A stretch of 64,000 nucleotides of DNA from Closterium sp. NIES-65 (GCA_948144175.1 CANXME010000213.1:3735001-3799000); one strand, 5' to 3'; shown: positions 10,598-24,321, counted from the stretch's first letter. Program-made: numbers and translations. Notes: generated by a model from the letters alone, not told the origin.

Positions 10598-13500
10598 ATG
10601 TGTAGGCTGTAGTGGGGTAGCCAATATGGGGTTCAGCCAGGGCTAACGTTTCATTTTAAGCCTCCCTGATTCCGGGGAAAATTTCCACCCTCTATTATGG
10701 GTGCACATTTTCCAGAAAAGCAGTACCCTAACTGCTCAGGGTTGTAAAGTAGTTAACACTGATTGTTCAGGGTCGAGAGCTGCTTAGGCGGAGGGTAGAT
10801 ATCTTTGCTCTTGACTATGATGCTATTCTCACTGCCATGTATGCATTGCCTACTAGTGCTGACGGTGCCTTTTACCTGTGCGTACTGCCTTACCCAGGTA
10901 TAGAGCCTACTGCTCTAGGTCCACGTGAGGCTGCTGCTCTGGGTGCTAGTGCGTCTCCTGCTCTATGTATTGGTGAGGCTGCTGCTCTAGGTTCTAGTGC
11001 GTCTCTTGCTCTAGGTGCTGGTGAGGCTGCTGCTCCAGGTACTGGTGAGTCTGCTCTCTCTAGTACTGCGCCTGCTGAGGCCTTGTACACCTTCACACTT
11101 GACTCAAGTGCTTCCCGTTCCTTCTTTCGCGACAGCACCACCCTCACGCCGCTTAGTCAGCCGGTTGCAGTCTCCCTGGCAGACCCCTCTGGGGGTCCAG
11201 TCCTTGCGCACTCCTCCACGATCCTGCCGTGTCAGGCGGTCCCGTCTGGCTCCCTGTCAGGTCTTCACCTCCCCTCGTTCTATACGAACTTGGTGAGTGG
11301 TGCTGATCTCCAAGACCAGTGGATTGACCAGTTCACTCCTGGAGGTCAGCGTGTGACCCATTGTACGTGCTCCCGGATGGGCCGGCACCTGGCCACGTTT
11401 ACCCGTGCGGCAAGCTTGAGTCAGTACACACTGACTATTGTGTCCCCTCAGGTCGCTACGTCCGCGTCTGCGTCAGGTCAGCTAGCGGCCCCCTGCTCGT
11501 GTCGCGCTTTGTCGCACCAGAACCTCCTTTGGCACTATCGTCTTGGTCACCCCTCAGTGCAGCGCCTTCGTAGCATGCACCGTCGTGTCCTTGTCTCTGG
11601 TCTTGCCAGGGTTCTCCCTCCCCTCCGTCCCTCGCCTGCTCCTCCCTGTCTTCCCTGTGTTGAGGGGCGGTAGCCCGCTGCTCCTCACTCCTCCTCGTTT
11701 CCCCCGACGACTGCACCCCTGCAGACCCTGCACATGGACGTGTGGGGCCCAGCCTGCGTCAGTGAGCAGGACCGCGAGTGGTACTTCTTGCTCGTTGTTG
11801 ACGACTACTCGCGTTACACCACGGTCTTCCCTTGGCGCATCAAGGGTGAGGTCCCTGATGTTTTGATCCCTTGGATCTGCGCTGCCCGTCTCCAGCTCTG
11901 CGAGCAGTTCGGGACGAAGTTTCCCGTCATGCGTCTGCACTCTGATAGAGGTGGGGAGTTTTCCTCCGACCTTCTGCAGAGCTTTTGTCGTGGGGAGGGC
12001 ATTCGCCAGACGTTCACGCTTCGGGCCTCTCCGCAGCAGAATGGGTTTGTTGAGCGACGCATTGGCTTGGTCATGAAGGTCGCTCATACCTCCATGGTCC
12101 ATGCGGCTGCCGCCCATTTTCTGTGGCCGTTTGCGGTCCGCTACGCCGCGCATCAGCTCAACCTCTGGCCTCGTGTCTCCTTGCCGGAAACCTCGCCCAC
12201 ACTGCGGTGGACGGGGGAGGTTGGCGATGCGTTGGTGTTCCGGGTCTGGGGTTCTTGTGCCTTTGTCTGCGATACAACCGCGGACAAGCTCTCCGCCCGC
12301 GCTGTTCCCTGTCTCTTCCTTGGCTTTGTCCATGACGTGCCTGGTTGGCAGTTTTACCACCCCACCTCGCGCCGTGTCTTCCCCTCTCAGGACGTCACGT
12401 TCGACGAGTCAGTTCCCTTTTACCGTCTCTTCCCCTTCCGCACTGCCCTTCTTCCCCCCCCGCCGCTCTTCCTCTCACCAGGTACTCCCCAGGTAGCCCC
12501 CCTCCCCGCTCCCGGTCCTGCTCCTTCAGGTGTGTCTCACGTAGACCCTCCCTTGACTGCGCCGGTTGAGGTCACTGGTGACTCAGGTCCTGCTGAGGGT
12601 GGTTCTGCTCGGGGTGCTGCTTTTGGGGGTGCTGAGCCTGGGGGTGCGGAGCTTGGGGGTGCTGGTCCTGGGTGTGGAGCCTAGAGGTGCTGAGCCTGGG
12701 CGTGAGGAGTCTGGGGGTGCTTAGCTTGAGGGTGCTGAGTCTGGGGGTGCTGCACCTGGGGGCGCTGCGGCGTCTGGTAAGCAGTCTCCTTGGAGTGGCC
12801 GTCTCCGTAGTCGCTATGCTGGTGCCTCGCCGCTGCACTCTCGTCGTCGTCTCCCTCTCTCCCCACAGCAGCTGCGTGAGTGGTACACATTGGCCATCAG
12901 GGTCGAGCTGTTGGAGCTGGGGGCCCTGCTGCGGGAGGCGCTGGTGTTAGAGGCACTGGAGCCGGCACTGTCCCTCTCTCCCCATAGCAGCTGCTTTAGT
13001 GGTACGTTAGCCGTCAGGGTCGCGCTGCTGGAGCTAGGGGCCCTGCTGCGGGAGGTGCTGGAGCTGGTGACTCTACTACTGGAGTTGTTTCTACTGGAGT
13101 TCATAGAGCAGCTGGTCGCGGAGGTGCTCGTATTGGAGGTAATGGAGCTGCTGGGGCTGGAGGTCCTGCTGGACCTGGAGGTGCTGCTGTTGACTCAGAG
13201 GTTGGAGGCCCTGGAGGTGGGGGTGCTGGTTCTGGGGGTGCTATCGCTGGTGGCGTTGGAGTTGGAGGTTCTAGAGTTGCTGTGGGTGCTGGCGCTGGAG
13301 GTTCTGGAGCTGTTGGAGGTGCTAGCGCTGGTGGCGGTGGAGCTGGAGGTTCTGGAGCTGCTGCGGGTGCTGGCGCTGGAGGTTCTGGAGGTGTTGGAGG
13401 TGCTGGTGCTGGTGGCGCCGGAGCTGGAGGTTCTGGAACTACTGCGGGTGCTAGCGCTGGAGGTTCTGGAGCTGCAGGAGGTGCTGGCGCTGGTGGCACC

Positions 13501-15150
13501 AGAGCTAGAGGTTCAGGAGCTACTGCGGGTGCAGACGCTGGAGGTTCCGGAGCTGTTGGAGGTGCTGGCGCTGGTGGCGCCGGAGCTAGAGATTTTAGGG
13601 CTGCTGCGGGTGCTGGCGCTGGAGATCCTGGAGCTGCAAGAGGTGCTGGAGCTACTGGTGCTGGTGGCGCTACGCTGCCGAGACTGTTCTTCGCTCCACC
13701 GTCACCTTCGTCTCTGCCACTGCCTGGCTCCGTGCTTTGCCAGCTTCTTAGCCTCTCGTCTTCTACTGGTCTTCCGTTACAACCTGGCTCACCGCTTCCT
13801 GCTCCTTCTCCTTACACTGAGCTGACAGGCGGTCTTGTTGAGCGTCGTGAGCCTGCGTCTCGTCCTGTCTCGCCTGTTCGCACTGTCCGCACTGGTCGTC
13901 GTGTTCCTCGTCAGCGTCCGCCGGCTGTCCCCGGCACACACCTCATGGCCCTGCGTCCTTCCTCTGCTCCGCAGCATGTTCCCATGCCGTCCCCGCCTGC
14001 GTCTTCTCTGCCTGATGTTCTAGAGCCTGAGTCTGACCGCGCTCGTGCTGCTCACCCTATTGTCACGCGTCTGCTAGCCGTAGTTGTCACTGACTTGTCC
14101 TTTGAGTCTGCTGCTGTGTCTGCCTTAGTCGCTGAGCTTGTTGACTTTGCTGCTGCCTGTCGTCTACACTACGCCGCTAGTCTTGTTGCTGAGTCTGAGC
14201 CTGTCTGTCCTCCGTCCGTCGGGGGTGAGTGTGCTCTTGGCACGGACGTCCTTGAAGATAGGCAGAGGACCTTGAGTGTCTTGCAGCCGCTGTGCCTCAT
14301 CTCGTGTCCATGCTGCTTGCCCTTGAGGGAGACCCGAATGCTCCAGACATCCCGACCCCGCGCTCTTACGCTGAGGCGATCGCGGGTGAGTACTCCTCTT
14401 AGTGGCAAAAAGCCATGGACGGAGAGATGGCATCCTGGAAGTCCACAGGCACTTACGTTGACGAGGTTCCCCCTTCTGAGGCGAACATCGTCGATGGCAT
14501 GTGGATTTTCAGGGTAAAGCGGCTGCCACGTTCTCCGCCTGTCTTCAAGGCTTGTTACGTTGCTCGAGGCTTCAGTCATTGAGAGGGAGTTGACTTCTTC
14601 CAGACATTCTCCCCCACCACGAAGATGACCACTCTTTAGGTGCTGCTGCACGTTGCTGCTCAACGTGTCTACGAGCTTCACTCCCTTGACTTCAGCACAG
14701 CTTTCTTACAGGGCAGCCTACACGAGGAGATCTGGCTGCGCCGCCCTCCTGGCTTCATTGGGTCGTTCCCTCCTGGTGCCCAATGGAGCCTCCGACGGCT
14801 GGTCTACGGTCTCCGCCAGGCACCACGTGAGTGGAAAAATATACTAAGGACGACACTTGCTGCTCTTGGGTTTGCTTCCTGGACTGCTGACCCGTCCCTG
14901 TTTTTGCGCACCGACACTTCCCTTCCTCCGTTCTACATCATCGTGTACGTCGACGACTTGGTCTTTGCCACTGATGACACTAAGGCTCTCGCCCTGGTGA
15001 AGTCGGAGTTGCAGAAGAGACACACGTGCACAGACCTAGGTGAGCTGCGCAGCTAACTTGGCTTGCAGATCACCCGGGACAGAGCACGCCGCACCATCAC
15101 ACTGACTCAGTCACACATGGTCCAGTAGGTCCTTCAGCTCTAAGTCTTTT
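10598..15150 (+). mobile_element. Ty1/copia element A, truncated fossil
   Basis: A scrap of LTR (10,598-10,634, matching GTAGGCTGTAGTGGGGTAG of element B's LTR) is followed from about 10,745 by copia pol parts in family order: end of gag, protease region near 11,095, integrase zinc-binding and core regions (~11,510-12,350), a long Gly/Ala-rich linker encoded by minisatellite (~12,560-13,680), and reverse transcriptase (~14,450-15,150). The RNase H part and the 3' LTR are missing. It is broken, with roughly five or more breaks besides the truncations. It is older than B and D, judging by decay; no LTR pair exists to date it. 15,150-15,600 holds nothing recognisable. Confidence 0.85.
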
Positions 15151-15741
15151 CAACAGACATAGGTGTTGAAAGAGACTAGTGTATTTCTTGTCAATCACCC
15201 TCACAACACTCTCGGGGCTTGCATTGGAACTGTGACGCGTCAGACTCAGTGCATCTCGTTTTGTAAAGTTCAAGATTCTTGAACTCGAAAATGCTGAAAC
15301 AGTACGCTAGGTCTCGTTCTGCACCCTTCACCCTTCGCCACCCTCGTTAGGCGAACTGGGCAATCCTATCAGTTCGCAAACAGATTTTCAAGTTCAGTAA
15401 TTTTGAAATATAATGACTAAATTACCATTCTAGACTCGGGCTTAACGCTATTGCATGTGCAATGGCATGACCAAGCTACACCACCAAGCAAAAAAATGGT
15501 TGCATTGTGAGCAAATGTATTAGCGGACAACAACCTACTTAGACCTATGCATGTCTGTGGAAAAGGAGGGAGTTGTGTGAAACAACTTATCAAATAATAG
15601 CCTTACGGACAACGTAAATCTGAACGTGTAGTACGCGTCGTACCACCTTCTTTGTGAAACCTTCGACTTCCTTACGGACTTGTTTGCTGCCCTGCCCGTT
15701 TGACCTTTTTTCGCTTTGTTGATTCTGGCGAAACTACGTTA

Positions 15742-15866
15742 TGTCAAACTCTTATGCTTTAGTCTGTGTAGGCTATAGTGGGGTAGACAATATGGGGTAC
15801 AACACTTTTAGGTTTTCCTACTTGTACCCACCTGCTTGCTAGTTCATTCATTCCTCATTCTTAACA
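15742..15866 (+). repeat. 5' LTR of copia element B
   Basis: 125 bp, TGTCAAACTC ... TTCTTAACA, with the TG...CA ends usual for LTRs. Preceded by CGTTA and followed directly by the primer-binding site. Three differences from the 3' LTR. Confidence 0.93.
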
Positions 15867-15984
15867 TGGTATAGAGCAGGTTCCCTAGTGGGAACGCTTC
15901 CTTGGATCCACCACTGAAATTTTCCTTTCTGACCGGAGCGCCAGTCGCTCCTGCCCGAGGCGCGCCTTTTTCGCCGCCCTTTCC

Positions 15985-16760
15985 AGGCCCCTAGTGGCCC
16001 CTAGCGGCCTCGTCGCCGCCCTTCACGCGACCCCGTTGCCGCCCCTAGCGGCCCCGTCGCCGCCTCTCACCCTACGCGGTCCCGTCGCCGCCCCTACGCG
16101 GCCCCGTCGCCGCCCCTACGCGGCCCCGTCGCCGCCCCTAGCGGCCCCGTCGCCGCCCCTAGCGGCCCCGTCGCCGCCCCTAGCGGCCCCGTCGCCGCCT
16201 CTTACCCTACACGGCCCAGTCGCCGCCCCTACGCGGCCCCGTCGCCACCCATACGCGGCCTTCTCGCCGTCCCTAGCGGCCCCGTCGCCGCCCCTATCGG
16301 CCCCGTCGCCGCCTCTCACCCTACGCGGCCCCGTCGCTGCCCCTCCGCGGCCCCGTCGCCGCCCCTAGCGGCCCCGTCGCCGCCCCTACCGGCCCCGTCG
16401 CCGCCTCTCACCCTACGCGGCCGCGTCGCCACCCCTAAGCGGCCCCGCTACCGCTCCTAAGCGGCCCCGTCGCCGCCCCTAGCGGCCCCAACGCCGCCTC
16501 TACCGAGCAGCCCAGCAGTAGAGCCGCCGAGCCGCCCAGCAGCAGAGCCGCCAAGCCGCCCAGCACCAGAGCCGTCGAGCCCCCCAACGGCCGAGCCGCC
16601 TAGCCGCCGAGCCGCTCGACAGCCGAGCCGCCCGGGAGCCGAGCCGCCGAGCCGCCCAGCAGCCGAGCCGCCCGACAGCCGAGCCGCCCAGCAGCCGAGC
16701 CGCCCAGCAGCCGAGCCACTGAGCCGCCGAGCCGCTCTGCCGTCGAGCCGCTACCAGTCC
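15985..16760 (+). repeat. GC-rich minisatellites in the leader of element B
   Basis: Units close to CCCCTAGCGGCCCCGTCGCC (about 20-21 bp) repeat from 15,985 to about 16,490, then shorter GAGCCGCCCAGCAGCC-type units to about 16,760. They lie between the primer-binding site and gag. Long ORFs across them on either strand are composition artefacts. Confidence 0.85.
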
Positions 16761-19700
16761 TACCGTTGCGCCCCGGCCCTACTTACTCGTACTAGTGAGC
16801 TCACTCCTTGCTAGACCTCTGCAGTCATGGCTACCCCCAGTGTTCTTACCTTTGACACTGAGGGTCGTGCTGTTGACTTGAGGTCTGGGTCAATGACCTC
16901 CAGCTGTTCCTCCAGTGCGATAGGGCAGACGGCCTCTCTCTCTTTGACCTCACCTCTGGTGCCTCCCCTGCCCCGCCTGCTACTGCTGACAGTACTGTTC
17001 GCTCACAGTGGGCGACACGCGATGCTGCTGCCCGTCTTGCTGTGCGTCGCCACTTACCGACCACTGAGCGTGCACACTTTAGCCAGTACAAGAGTGCTCA
17101 GACCTTGTACGACGTTGTAGTTGCACGCTACTCTTCCCCTGCCACTGCTGCACTGAGCCGCCTCATGCTACCGTACATATTCCCTGACCTTGCTGCCTTT
17201 CCCACAGTCGCTGACCTCATTACGCACCTCCGCACTAGTGACACTCGCTACCGCGCTGCGCTTCCTGCTGATTTCTGCGCCAAGAACCCCCCCCCCCCCC
17301 CCCATGTACATCACCCTCTACTACGTCGTCACCCGGCTCCCTGACTCTCTTCGCTTAGTCAGGGACCACTTCCTCTCAGTTTGCCCCACCACTCTCACCG
17401 TTGACCTCCTCGAGGAGCTCCTCCTAGCAGCGGAGAAGACCATAGTAGCTGTAGGAGCCTCTCGTGTTGACGCTCGCACCCCCGTCTTTAAGGGGTGTTC
17501 CCCCTCCCCCCTCTTGCCCTCTGTTGCTTCTACTGCTCCTGCCGACCTTGTTGGTTTCTACGGGGTCGGCGCTACGTCTGCCCCTAGCGGGAGACGCCGC
17601 ACTTGCAAGGGCAAGGGGGGCAAGGGAGCTGGAGGGGCTAGCAGGGGCGGTGGAGATGGTGGTGGAGGCAGTGGAGGGGGTGGGGGTGGTGGTGGGAGTG
17701 GTGGCGGGGGTGGCGGCGGCGGTGGGAGCAGTGGAGGCGGAGGAGGCGGCGGTGGTGGCGGAGGGAGCGGAGGTGGCGGAGGTGGCGGAGGCGGCGGAGG
17801 CGGCGGAGGCGGCGGAGGCGGCGGCGGCGGCGGCGGCAGTGGCGGCGGTGGTGGAGCTGGTCGCGACTCTGCGCAGAGGAGTGGGTCCGGTGGTGGTCCG
17901 CGCCAGCAGCAGCAGCGCAGTCGTGAGACCGTGTCCCCTCAGCAGCTTCGTGAGTGGTACACTGCGCGTCAGCGCGGTGGGGGTACTGGTCCCTGCACTT
18001 ACGTTCTCCGTACCGGCGACCGCGCTGGTGAGCAGTGCGGGGGCCCGCACTCCACCCAGCGCTGCTTTGGCCGCCTGACGGACGCGTGGCGTCACCAGTT
18101 CGCTGAGGCGTCACAGATCCTTCGTTGGGGAGATCTGTCTAGGGCGGGGGTTGCCATCTTTGATCTTGACTATGATGCTATTCTTGCTGTTATTTATTAT
18201 GTGTCTGTTAGTGTTGAGGGTGACTGTTACCTGTGTGTTTCGCCTGACCCGGGCATTGAGGCTGCTGCTCTAGGTGCTGGTGAGGCTGCTCCTCTAGATG
18301 CTAGTGCGTCTGCTGCCCCAGGTGCTAGTGCGTCTTTTGCCCCAGGTGCTGGTGAGTCTGCTCTCTCGGGTACTCCGTCGGCTCAGGCCTTACACACCTT
18401 CACCCTTGACTCGGGTGCTTCCCGCTCCTTCTTTCAAGACCGCACCACGCTTACGCCGCTTAGTCGGCCAGTTGCGGTCTCCCTGGCGGACCCCTCTGGG
18501 GGTCCTGTCCTTGCTAGCTTCTCCACTATCTTACCGTGCCCAGCAGCCCCCTCTGGCACCCTGTCAGGTCTCTACCTCCCCTCGTTCTCTACGAGCTTGG
18601 TGAGTGGAGCTGACCTACAGGATAGAGGGGTTGACCAGTTCACTCGTGCGAGTCAGCGGGTGACCCACTGCACGTGTGCTCGGACAGGCCAACACTTGGC
18701 CACGTTCACCCGTCGGCCAGGGTCGAGCCTAGACACGCTTACTACTGAGTCTCCTCCGGCTGCTAAGTCTGGTCAGGTAGCTGCGTCGAGTCAAGCGTTT
18801 GCTGCAGCGTCCAGGTCCGGCCCTGAGTCTGCTCCCTGCTCGTGTCGTCTCCTGTCCCACCAAACCCTCCTTTGGCACCATCGTCTTGGTCACCCCTCCC
18901 TGCCTCGTCCCCGAGGCATGGCCTCCCGTGTCCTTGTCTCTGGTCTCCCCCGGTCTCTTCCTCCCCTACCCCCGGGGCCTGCCCCTACCTGCGTCCCCTG
19001 CGTCGAGGGGCGACAGCGCGCCGCCCCTCACTCCTCCGAGTTTCCTCCGACAGAGGCTCCGCTGCAGACTCTCCACATGGACGTGTGGGGCCTCGCCTGC
19101 GTCCGTGGACAGGGGCACGAGCGTTACTTCCTGTCAGTGGTTGACGACTACTCGCGTTACACCACAGTCTTCCCCTTGCGCAGGAAGGGTGACGTCACTG
19201 AGGTGTTGATCAACTGGATCCGCGCAGCTCGTCTCCAGCTCAGAAAGAGTTTCGGCTCGGACTTTCCTGTTCTGCTTCTGCACTCTGACAGAGGCGGGGA
19301 GTTTTCCTCTGCCTGTCTCGGAGCCTTCTGTCGTGCACAGGGCATCCGCTAGACCTTCACGCTTCCGGCCTCTCCACAGCAAAATGGGATTGCTGAGCGC
19401 CGCATTGGCATGGTCATGGACGTCGCTCGTACGTCCATGATCCATGCGGCTTTCCCCCATTTTCTGTTGCCGTTTGCGGTTTAGTACGCGGCGCATCAGC
19501 TCAACCTTCAGCCCCGGGTCTCCTTGCCAGAGACCTCCCCCACCTTGCGGTGGACGGGGAAGGTTGGTGATGCGTCTGCGTTTTGGGTCTGGGGATCTCG
19601 GGCGTTTGTCCGCAACTTGTCTGCGGACAAGCCGTCGCCCCGTGCTGTTCCCTGCGTCTTCCGGCTTCCCCCCTAACGCGCATGGTTGGCAGTTTTACCA

Positions 19701-22700
19701 CCCCACCTCGCGCCGTGTTCTATCCTCCCAGGACGTCACCTTTGACGAGTCAGTACCTTACTAACGTCTCTTCCCTTACCGCACTGCGCCCCTCCCCCCG
19801 TCGCCGCTCTTCCTTGCACTAGGTACTCCCCCGATAGACCCCTCCCCCCTCAGGGTCCTGCCCCGTCAGGTGTGTCCCAGGTAGACGCAGTCGGGCCTGT
19901 CGAGGTAGCTGTTGACTCTGGTGCTGTTGGAGGTGCTGAGCCTCCGGGTGCCGGGTCTGGAGGTGCTGAGCCTGGGGGTGCTGAGTCTAAGGGTGCTGCG
20001 TCTGGGGGTGCTGAGCCTGGGGGTGCTGAGTCTGGGGGTGCGGAGCCTGGGGGTGCTGGGTCTGCTCGTGTGGCCGCCGGCGGTGCTTCGTGAAGGCTGG
20101 AGCCGCTCGCTCCACAAGAGCTGCGCGAGTGGTTTGCCCGGCGCTGGAGCCGTGCTGCTGGAGCTGGAGGTACTACTATTGGTGCTGGTCCCGGAGGTGC
20201 TCGTACTGGTGGTACTGGAGCTGCTGGGGCTGGGGTGCTGCTGAGGCTACTGGAGTTAGTCCTGCTGGAGGTACTGCTGGAGCTGCTGCAGGTACTGGAG
20301 CTGCCAGTCCTACTGGAGTTGGTGCTGCTGGAGATACTGGTGCTACTGGAGATGGAGCTGCTGGGGGTGTTGGCGCTGGTGGTTGAGCTGGCACTGGTGC
20401 GTCTGAGGGTGCTGGAGTTGGCGCTGCTGGAGCTGGAGGTGCTGTTGGCGCTGGTGCTGTTGCTGGGGGTACTAGTACTGTCCCTGCTGGTCCCGGAGGC
20501 GCTGCATGGCCGGGACCGTACTTCGTTTTGCTCCTTGAGCAGGTACTTGGTCTCCCGCCCTCCGCTGGTCCTACTCCTCCCTTAGAGTGTCCACAGCCTG
20601 TCCAGTCGCAGTCACAGTTACAGCCCACCTCCCCTCTTCCTTCTCCTTCTCCCTACACTGGTCCCACTGGAGGTCTTGCTGAGCGTCGTGAGCCTGCGTC
20701 TCGTCCTGCGTTGCCTGTTCGTGCTGCTCGCACTAGTCGTCGTGTTCCGCGTCCGCGTCCTCCTGCGGTCCAAGGCACCCACCAGATGGCACTACGTCCT
20801 TCCACTGCTCCTCTGCGTGTCCCGTTGCCGCCTTCTCGAGAGTCCTCTCTTCCTGTTCTTCCTGACCTAGAGTCTGACTCCCTTCGTGCTGCAAGTCCTA
20901 CTGTCACGCGTCTCCTGGCTACTGTTGTCACTGACCCTTCCTTTGAGTCCACTGCTGCGTCTGCCTTAGTGGCTGAGCTTGTCGACTTAACTGCTCGCTG
21001 TCGTCTCGACTACGCCACTAGTCTTGTTGCTGAGTCTGAGTCTGTCTGTCCTCCGTCCGTCGGGGGTGAGTGTGCTCTTAGCATGGACGTCCTTGAGGAC
21101 AGGCAGGAAGAGTTCCAGTGTTTTGCTGTTGTTTTGCCTCATCTCGTGTCCACGCTGATTGCCCGTGAGGGAGACTGGGATGCACCAGACATCCCGACTC
21201 CTCGATCGTACGCTCAGGCGATCGAGGGTCCCTACTCCTCTCAGTGGCAGTCAGCCATGGACGCAGAGATGGCTTCCTAGAAGTCCACAGGCACCTACAT
21301 CGACGAGGTTCCCCCACCTGGGGCGAACATCGTCAGTGGCATGTGGATTTTCAGGGTGAAGCGGCCGCCGGGTTCTCCGCTAGTCTTCAAGGCGCGTTAC
21401 GTGGCTCGAGGCTTCAATCAGCGGCAGGGAGTTGACTACTTTCAGACCTTCTCTCCCACCCTGAAGATAACCACTCTTCGGGTGCTTCTGCACATAGCCG
21501 CTCAACGCGACTACGAGCTTCACTCTCTTGACTTCAGCACAGCTTTCTTGCAGGGCAGCCTGCACGAGGAGATCTAGCTGCGCCGCCCACCTGGCTTCAC
21601 TTGGTCGTATCCTCCTGGTACCCAGTGGAGCCTCCGGCGGCCGGTCTACGGTCTCTGCCAGGCGCCCCGTGAGTGGCACGACACACTGAGGACTACACTT
21701 GCAGCTCTTGGGTTTGCTCCTTCTACAGCCGACCTGTCGCTGTTTCTGCGCACCGACACCTCTTTGCCGCCGTTCTACATCCTCGTGTACGTCGACGACT
21801 TGGTCTTTGCCACTGCTGACACTGCTGGACTCGCCCACGTGAAGTCCGAGCTGTAGAAGAGACACACGTGCACAGACTTGGGTGAACTGCGCAGCTACCT
21901 TGGCTTGCAGATCACCCGGGACAGAGCACAGCGCACCATTACCCTGACTCAGTCACACATGGTGCAGCAGGTCCTTCAGCGCTTCGACTTCACGTACTCC
22001 TCGCCTCAGGCCACTCCTCTGTCTACTCGCCACTCGCTCTCAGCTCTGCCTTAGGATGAGTCCGTAGAGCCGAGTGGCCCGTACCCAGAGCTTGTTGGGT
22101 GCCTCATGTACCTGATGACCTGCACACGACCTGACCTTGCATACCCTCTTAGCATCTTGGCACGCTATGTTGCTCCTGGGAGACACCGACTAGAGCACAT
22201 GGCTGCATCGAAGAGGGTGTTGCGCTACTTGTGGAGTACGTCGGGCATGGGGCTAGTGCTTGGAGGGCGCAGTCCAGTGGTCCTCACTGGGCACGCGGAC
22301 GCTTCTTGGGCTGACGACCAGGCTACGCAGCGGTCGTCACAGGGTTACACCTTCAGTCTGGGCTCCGGCTGTGTTTCGTGGCGGTCTACCCGCTCGTCTT
22401 CTGTTCTCGGCTCCAGCTGTGAGGCTGAGATCTACGCGGGGGCCATGGCTGCACAGGAGCTACGCTGGCTCACCTACCTGCTGACTGACCTAGGAGTGCC
22501 GCCTCGTTCTCCTCCAGTTCTGTACGTAGACAACAAGGCCATGCTGGCCTTGTGTCGAGAGCACAGACTGGAGCACAGAACGAAGCACATTGCTCTTCGC
22601 TACTTCCTTGTTCGTGAGCTGCAGCAGCGTGGTCAGCTGCGCCTTGCTTACGTGGCCTCTGAGGCCAACACTGCTGATATCTTTACCAAGGCACTTCCGC

Positions 22701-22968
22701 CTTGTGATCATCAGCGCTTCTGTACGATGCTAGGTCTTGTGCCTACTTGGCCTCACTTGCTCACTTCTTGACCTTGCTTGTATTGTGATCTTTCTATACC
22801 TGCACTTGCTTGTTTACCTTTATATATGATCTTGCACGTGAACTGGCCTTGTGGCCTTGCTCTTGTGCTCGGACTGTGTGGTGACGTTGTGATCCACCCT
22901 GAGCTTGCTTTGCTTTGCTTGACTGGTCTTGTGACCTCTTGTTCTCCCCCACTTTGCCTATGGGGGTG

Positions 22969-23093
22969 TGTCAAACTCTTATGCTATAGTCTGTGTAGGC
23001 TGTAGTGGGGTAGACAATATGGGGTACAACACTTTTAGGTTTTCCTACTTGTACCCACCTGCTTGCTAGTTCATTCATCCCTCATTCTTAACA
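22969..23093 (+). repeat. 3' LTR of copia element B
   Basis: 125 bp, same termini as the 5' LTR. Preceded by the polypurine tract and followed by CATTA, which matches the left flank CGTTA in four of five bases. Confidence 0.93.
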
Positions 23094-23779
23094 CATTATA
23101 TATCTTTGTCTACGTCGACGACCTCGTCTTGGCTACTCCCGACGCGGTTGCACTAGCCTCAATGAAGGCCGAGCTACTAAGGAGACACGCGTGCACAAAT
23201 CTAGGTTAGAGGCGCCACTATTTTGCCTTGCTGATAATACCGGTAAGGAACTAAGCAGCATGCACCACATTAGAACGCAGATATTCATGGTTCAGCAGAT
23301 CTTCGAGCGCGCAAGCCTTCGATAGTCCTTTGCATAACCCACACATTTTCCTGTTGGCCATATGCTCCTCTCTTGGACAAACGTATTGAGCCCGGTAGTC
23401 AGTATGCAGTGCTGGTGGGGTGTCTCATGTACATGATGACATACACTTGTCCTCACCTTGCATATTATCCACTCAACATCCTTGCTGGTTTTGTTGCGAC
23501 TAGGAGATACCGACCAAAGCACTGGTGGGTATTGCGATATCTGGCCAGTACGTCAGGCATGAGGCTTGTGCATGGAGGATGACAACCGGTTGCACTGACC
23601 GGACATGCCGGCGTGTCGTGGCGGAAGACGACGAAACTCTCTGATCATCTTAAGGTTGGCTATGACTCTAGCCTTGGCTCCGGAGCTGCGTCGTCGAGGC
23701 TTGTTGTTAATAGTTTCATCCAGTACCGTATAGTTCCAGCTAAAAGATCCGTCGATAAGAAGGTCCCCCGGGACTCTTG

Positions 23780-24041
23780 AATGGGTTGGGGGGCTCTTAT
23801 TGTGGCAGGTTTTGTGACGACCTCCCTCTTACCCCTAAACATCATAAGACACCCCTTCTGTGTATACAGTATATATTATTGGCATTGTGCGTCAGCTTTT
23901 ATTGGCACAAATTCGATTTCTGACATGCGTTTTGTGTCAGACTCGAATTCTTACACTTCATTTGTGTCAGACTCGAACTATGATACAGACCTGAGGTGCC
24001 GCACGCGCGAAATTTGCACAAATTCGTTACGAATATATGAG

Positions 24042-24072
<31 letters not shown>

Positions 24073-24321
24073 CCCCAAATTGAGCCGTACACCCTAAATA
24101 ATAGATTGATACTGGATAAATAAGTGTACCCCGGGCCTTAAAAATTTGCTGCCGCTATAATATCCACCCAAGCACATTCTCCAGCATTTGTAGAGAGTCC
24201 CCCGGGTCTTATAGCCATAACTATATGGTAGTTTGAAATGTACTGTTTGTTGTTTTATGATGCCTTTGGATTTATTAAGCTATCAATAAACAAGATGAAC
24301 GTTATGATATAACCACATGCC
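23780..24321. other. Spacer between copia remnants, no gene seen
   Basis: AT-richer sequence containing a run of about 30 C (24,043-24,072) and two direct copies of TTTGTGTCAGACTCGAA near 23,930 and 23,963. No coding potential is recognised. Confidence 0.5.

Larger units (their letters stand above)
15742..23093 (+). mobile_element. Ty1/copia element B, LTR-bounded, broken
   Basis: Complete outline of a copia element, 7,352 bp: 125-bp LTRs; primer-binding site TGGTATAGAGC at 15,867 (initiator-Met type); GC-rich leader; gag from 16,827 with a poly-Gly stretch and a Cys/His knuckle near 17,990-18,060; protease near 18,400; integrase (~18,840-19,700); Gly/Ala-rich linker (~19,860-20,520); reverse transcriptase (~21,290-21,950); RNase H (~22,090-22,770); polypurine tract TATGGGGGTG at 22,960. 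LTRs differ at 3 of 125 sites, so insertion is fairly recent. The coding part is broken at about ten places. It is nested in fragment C. Confidence 0.9.
15600..23780 (+). mobile_element. Ty1/copia fragment C, split by insertion of element B
   Basis: Immediately right of element B (23,094 to about 23,780) lies a decayed piece of copia reverse transcriptase and RNase H, beginning at the YVDD region. The sequence just left of element B (about 15,600-15,741) has weak reverse-transcriptase-like coding. The two sides meet at a near-matching 5-bp target duplication (CGTTA / CATTA). C is therefore the older host element and B landed inside it. C is a remnant with many breaks and no LTRs seen. Confidence 0.55.

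Noticed and set aside
23764-24210. CCCCCGGG-centred inverted repeats as ends of a DNA transposon
   Set aside because: Similarity is limited to about a dozen GC-palindromic bases, with no target duplication.
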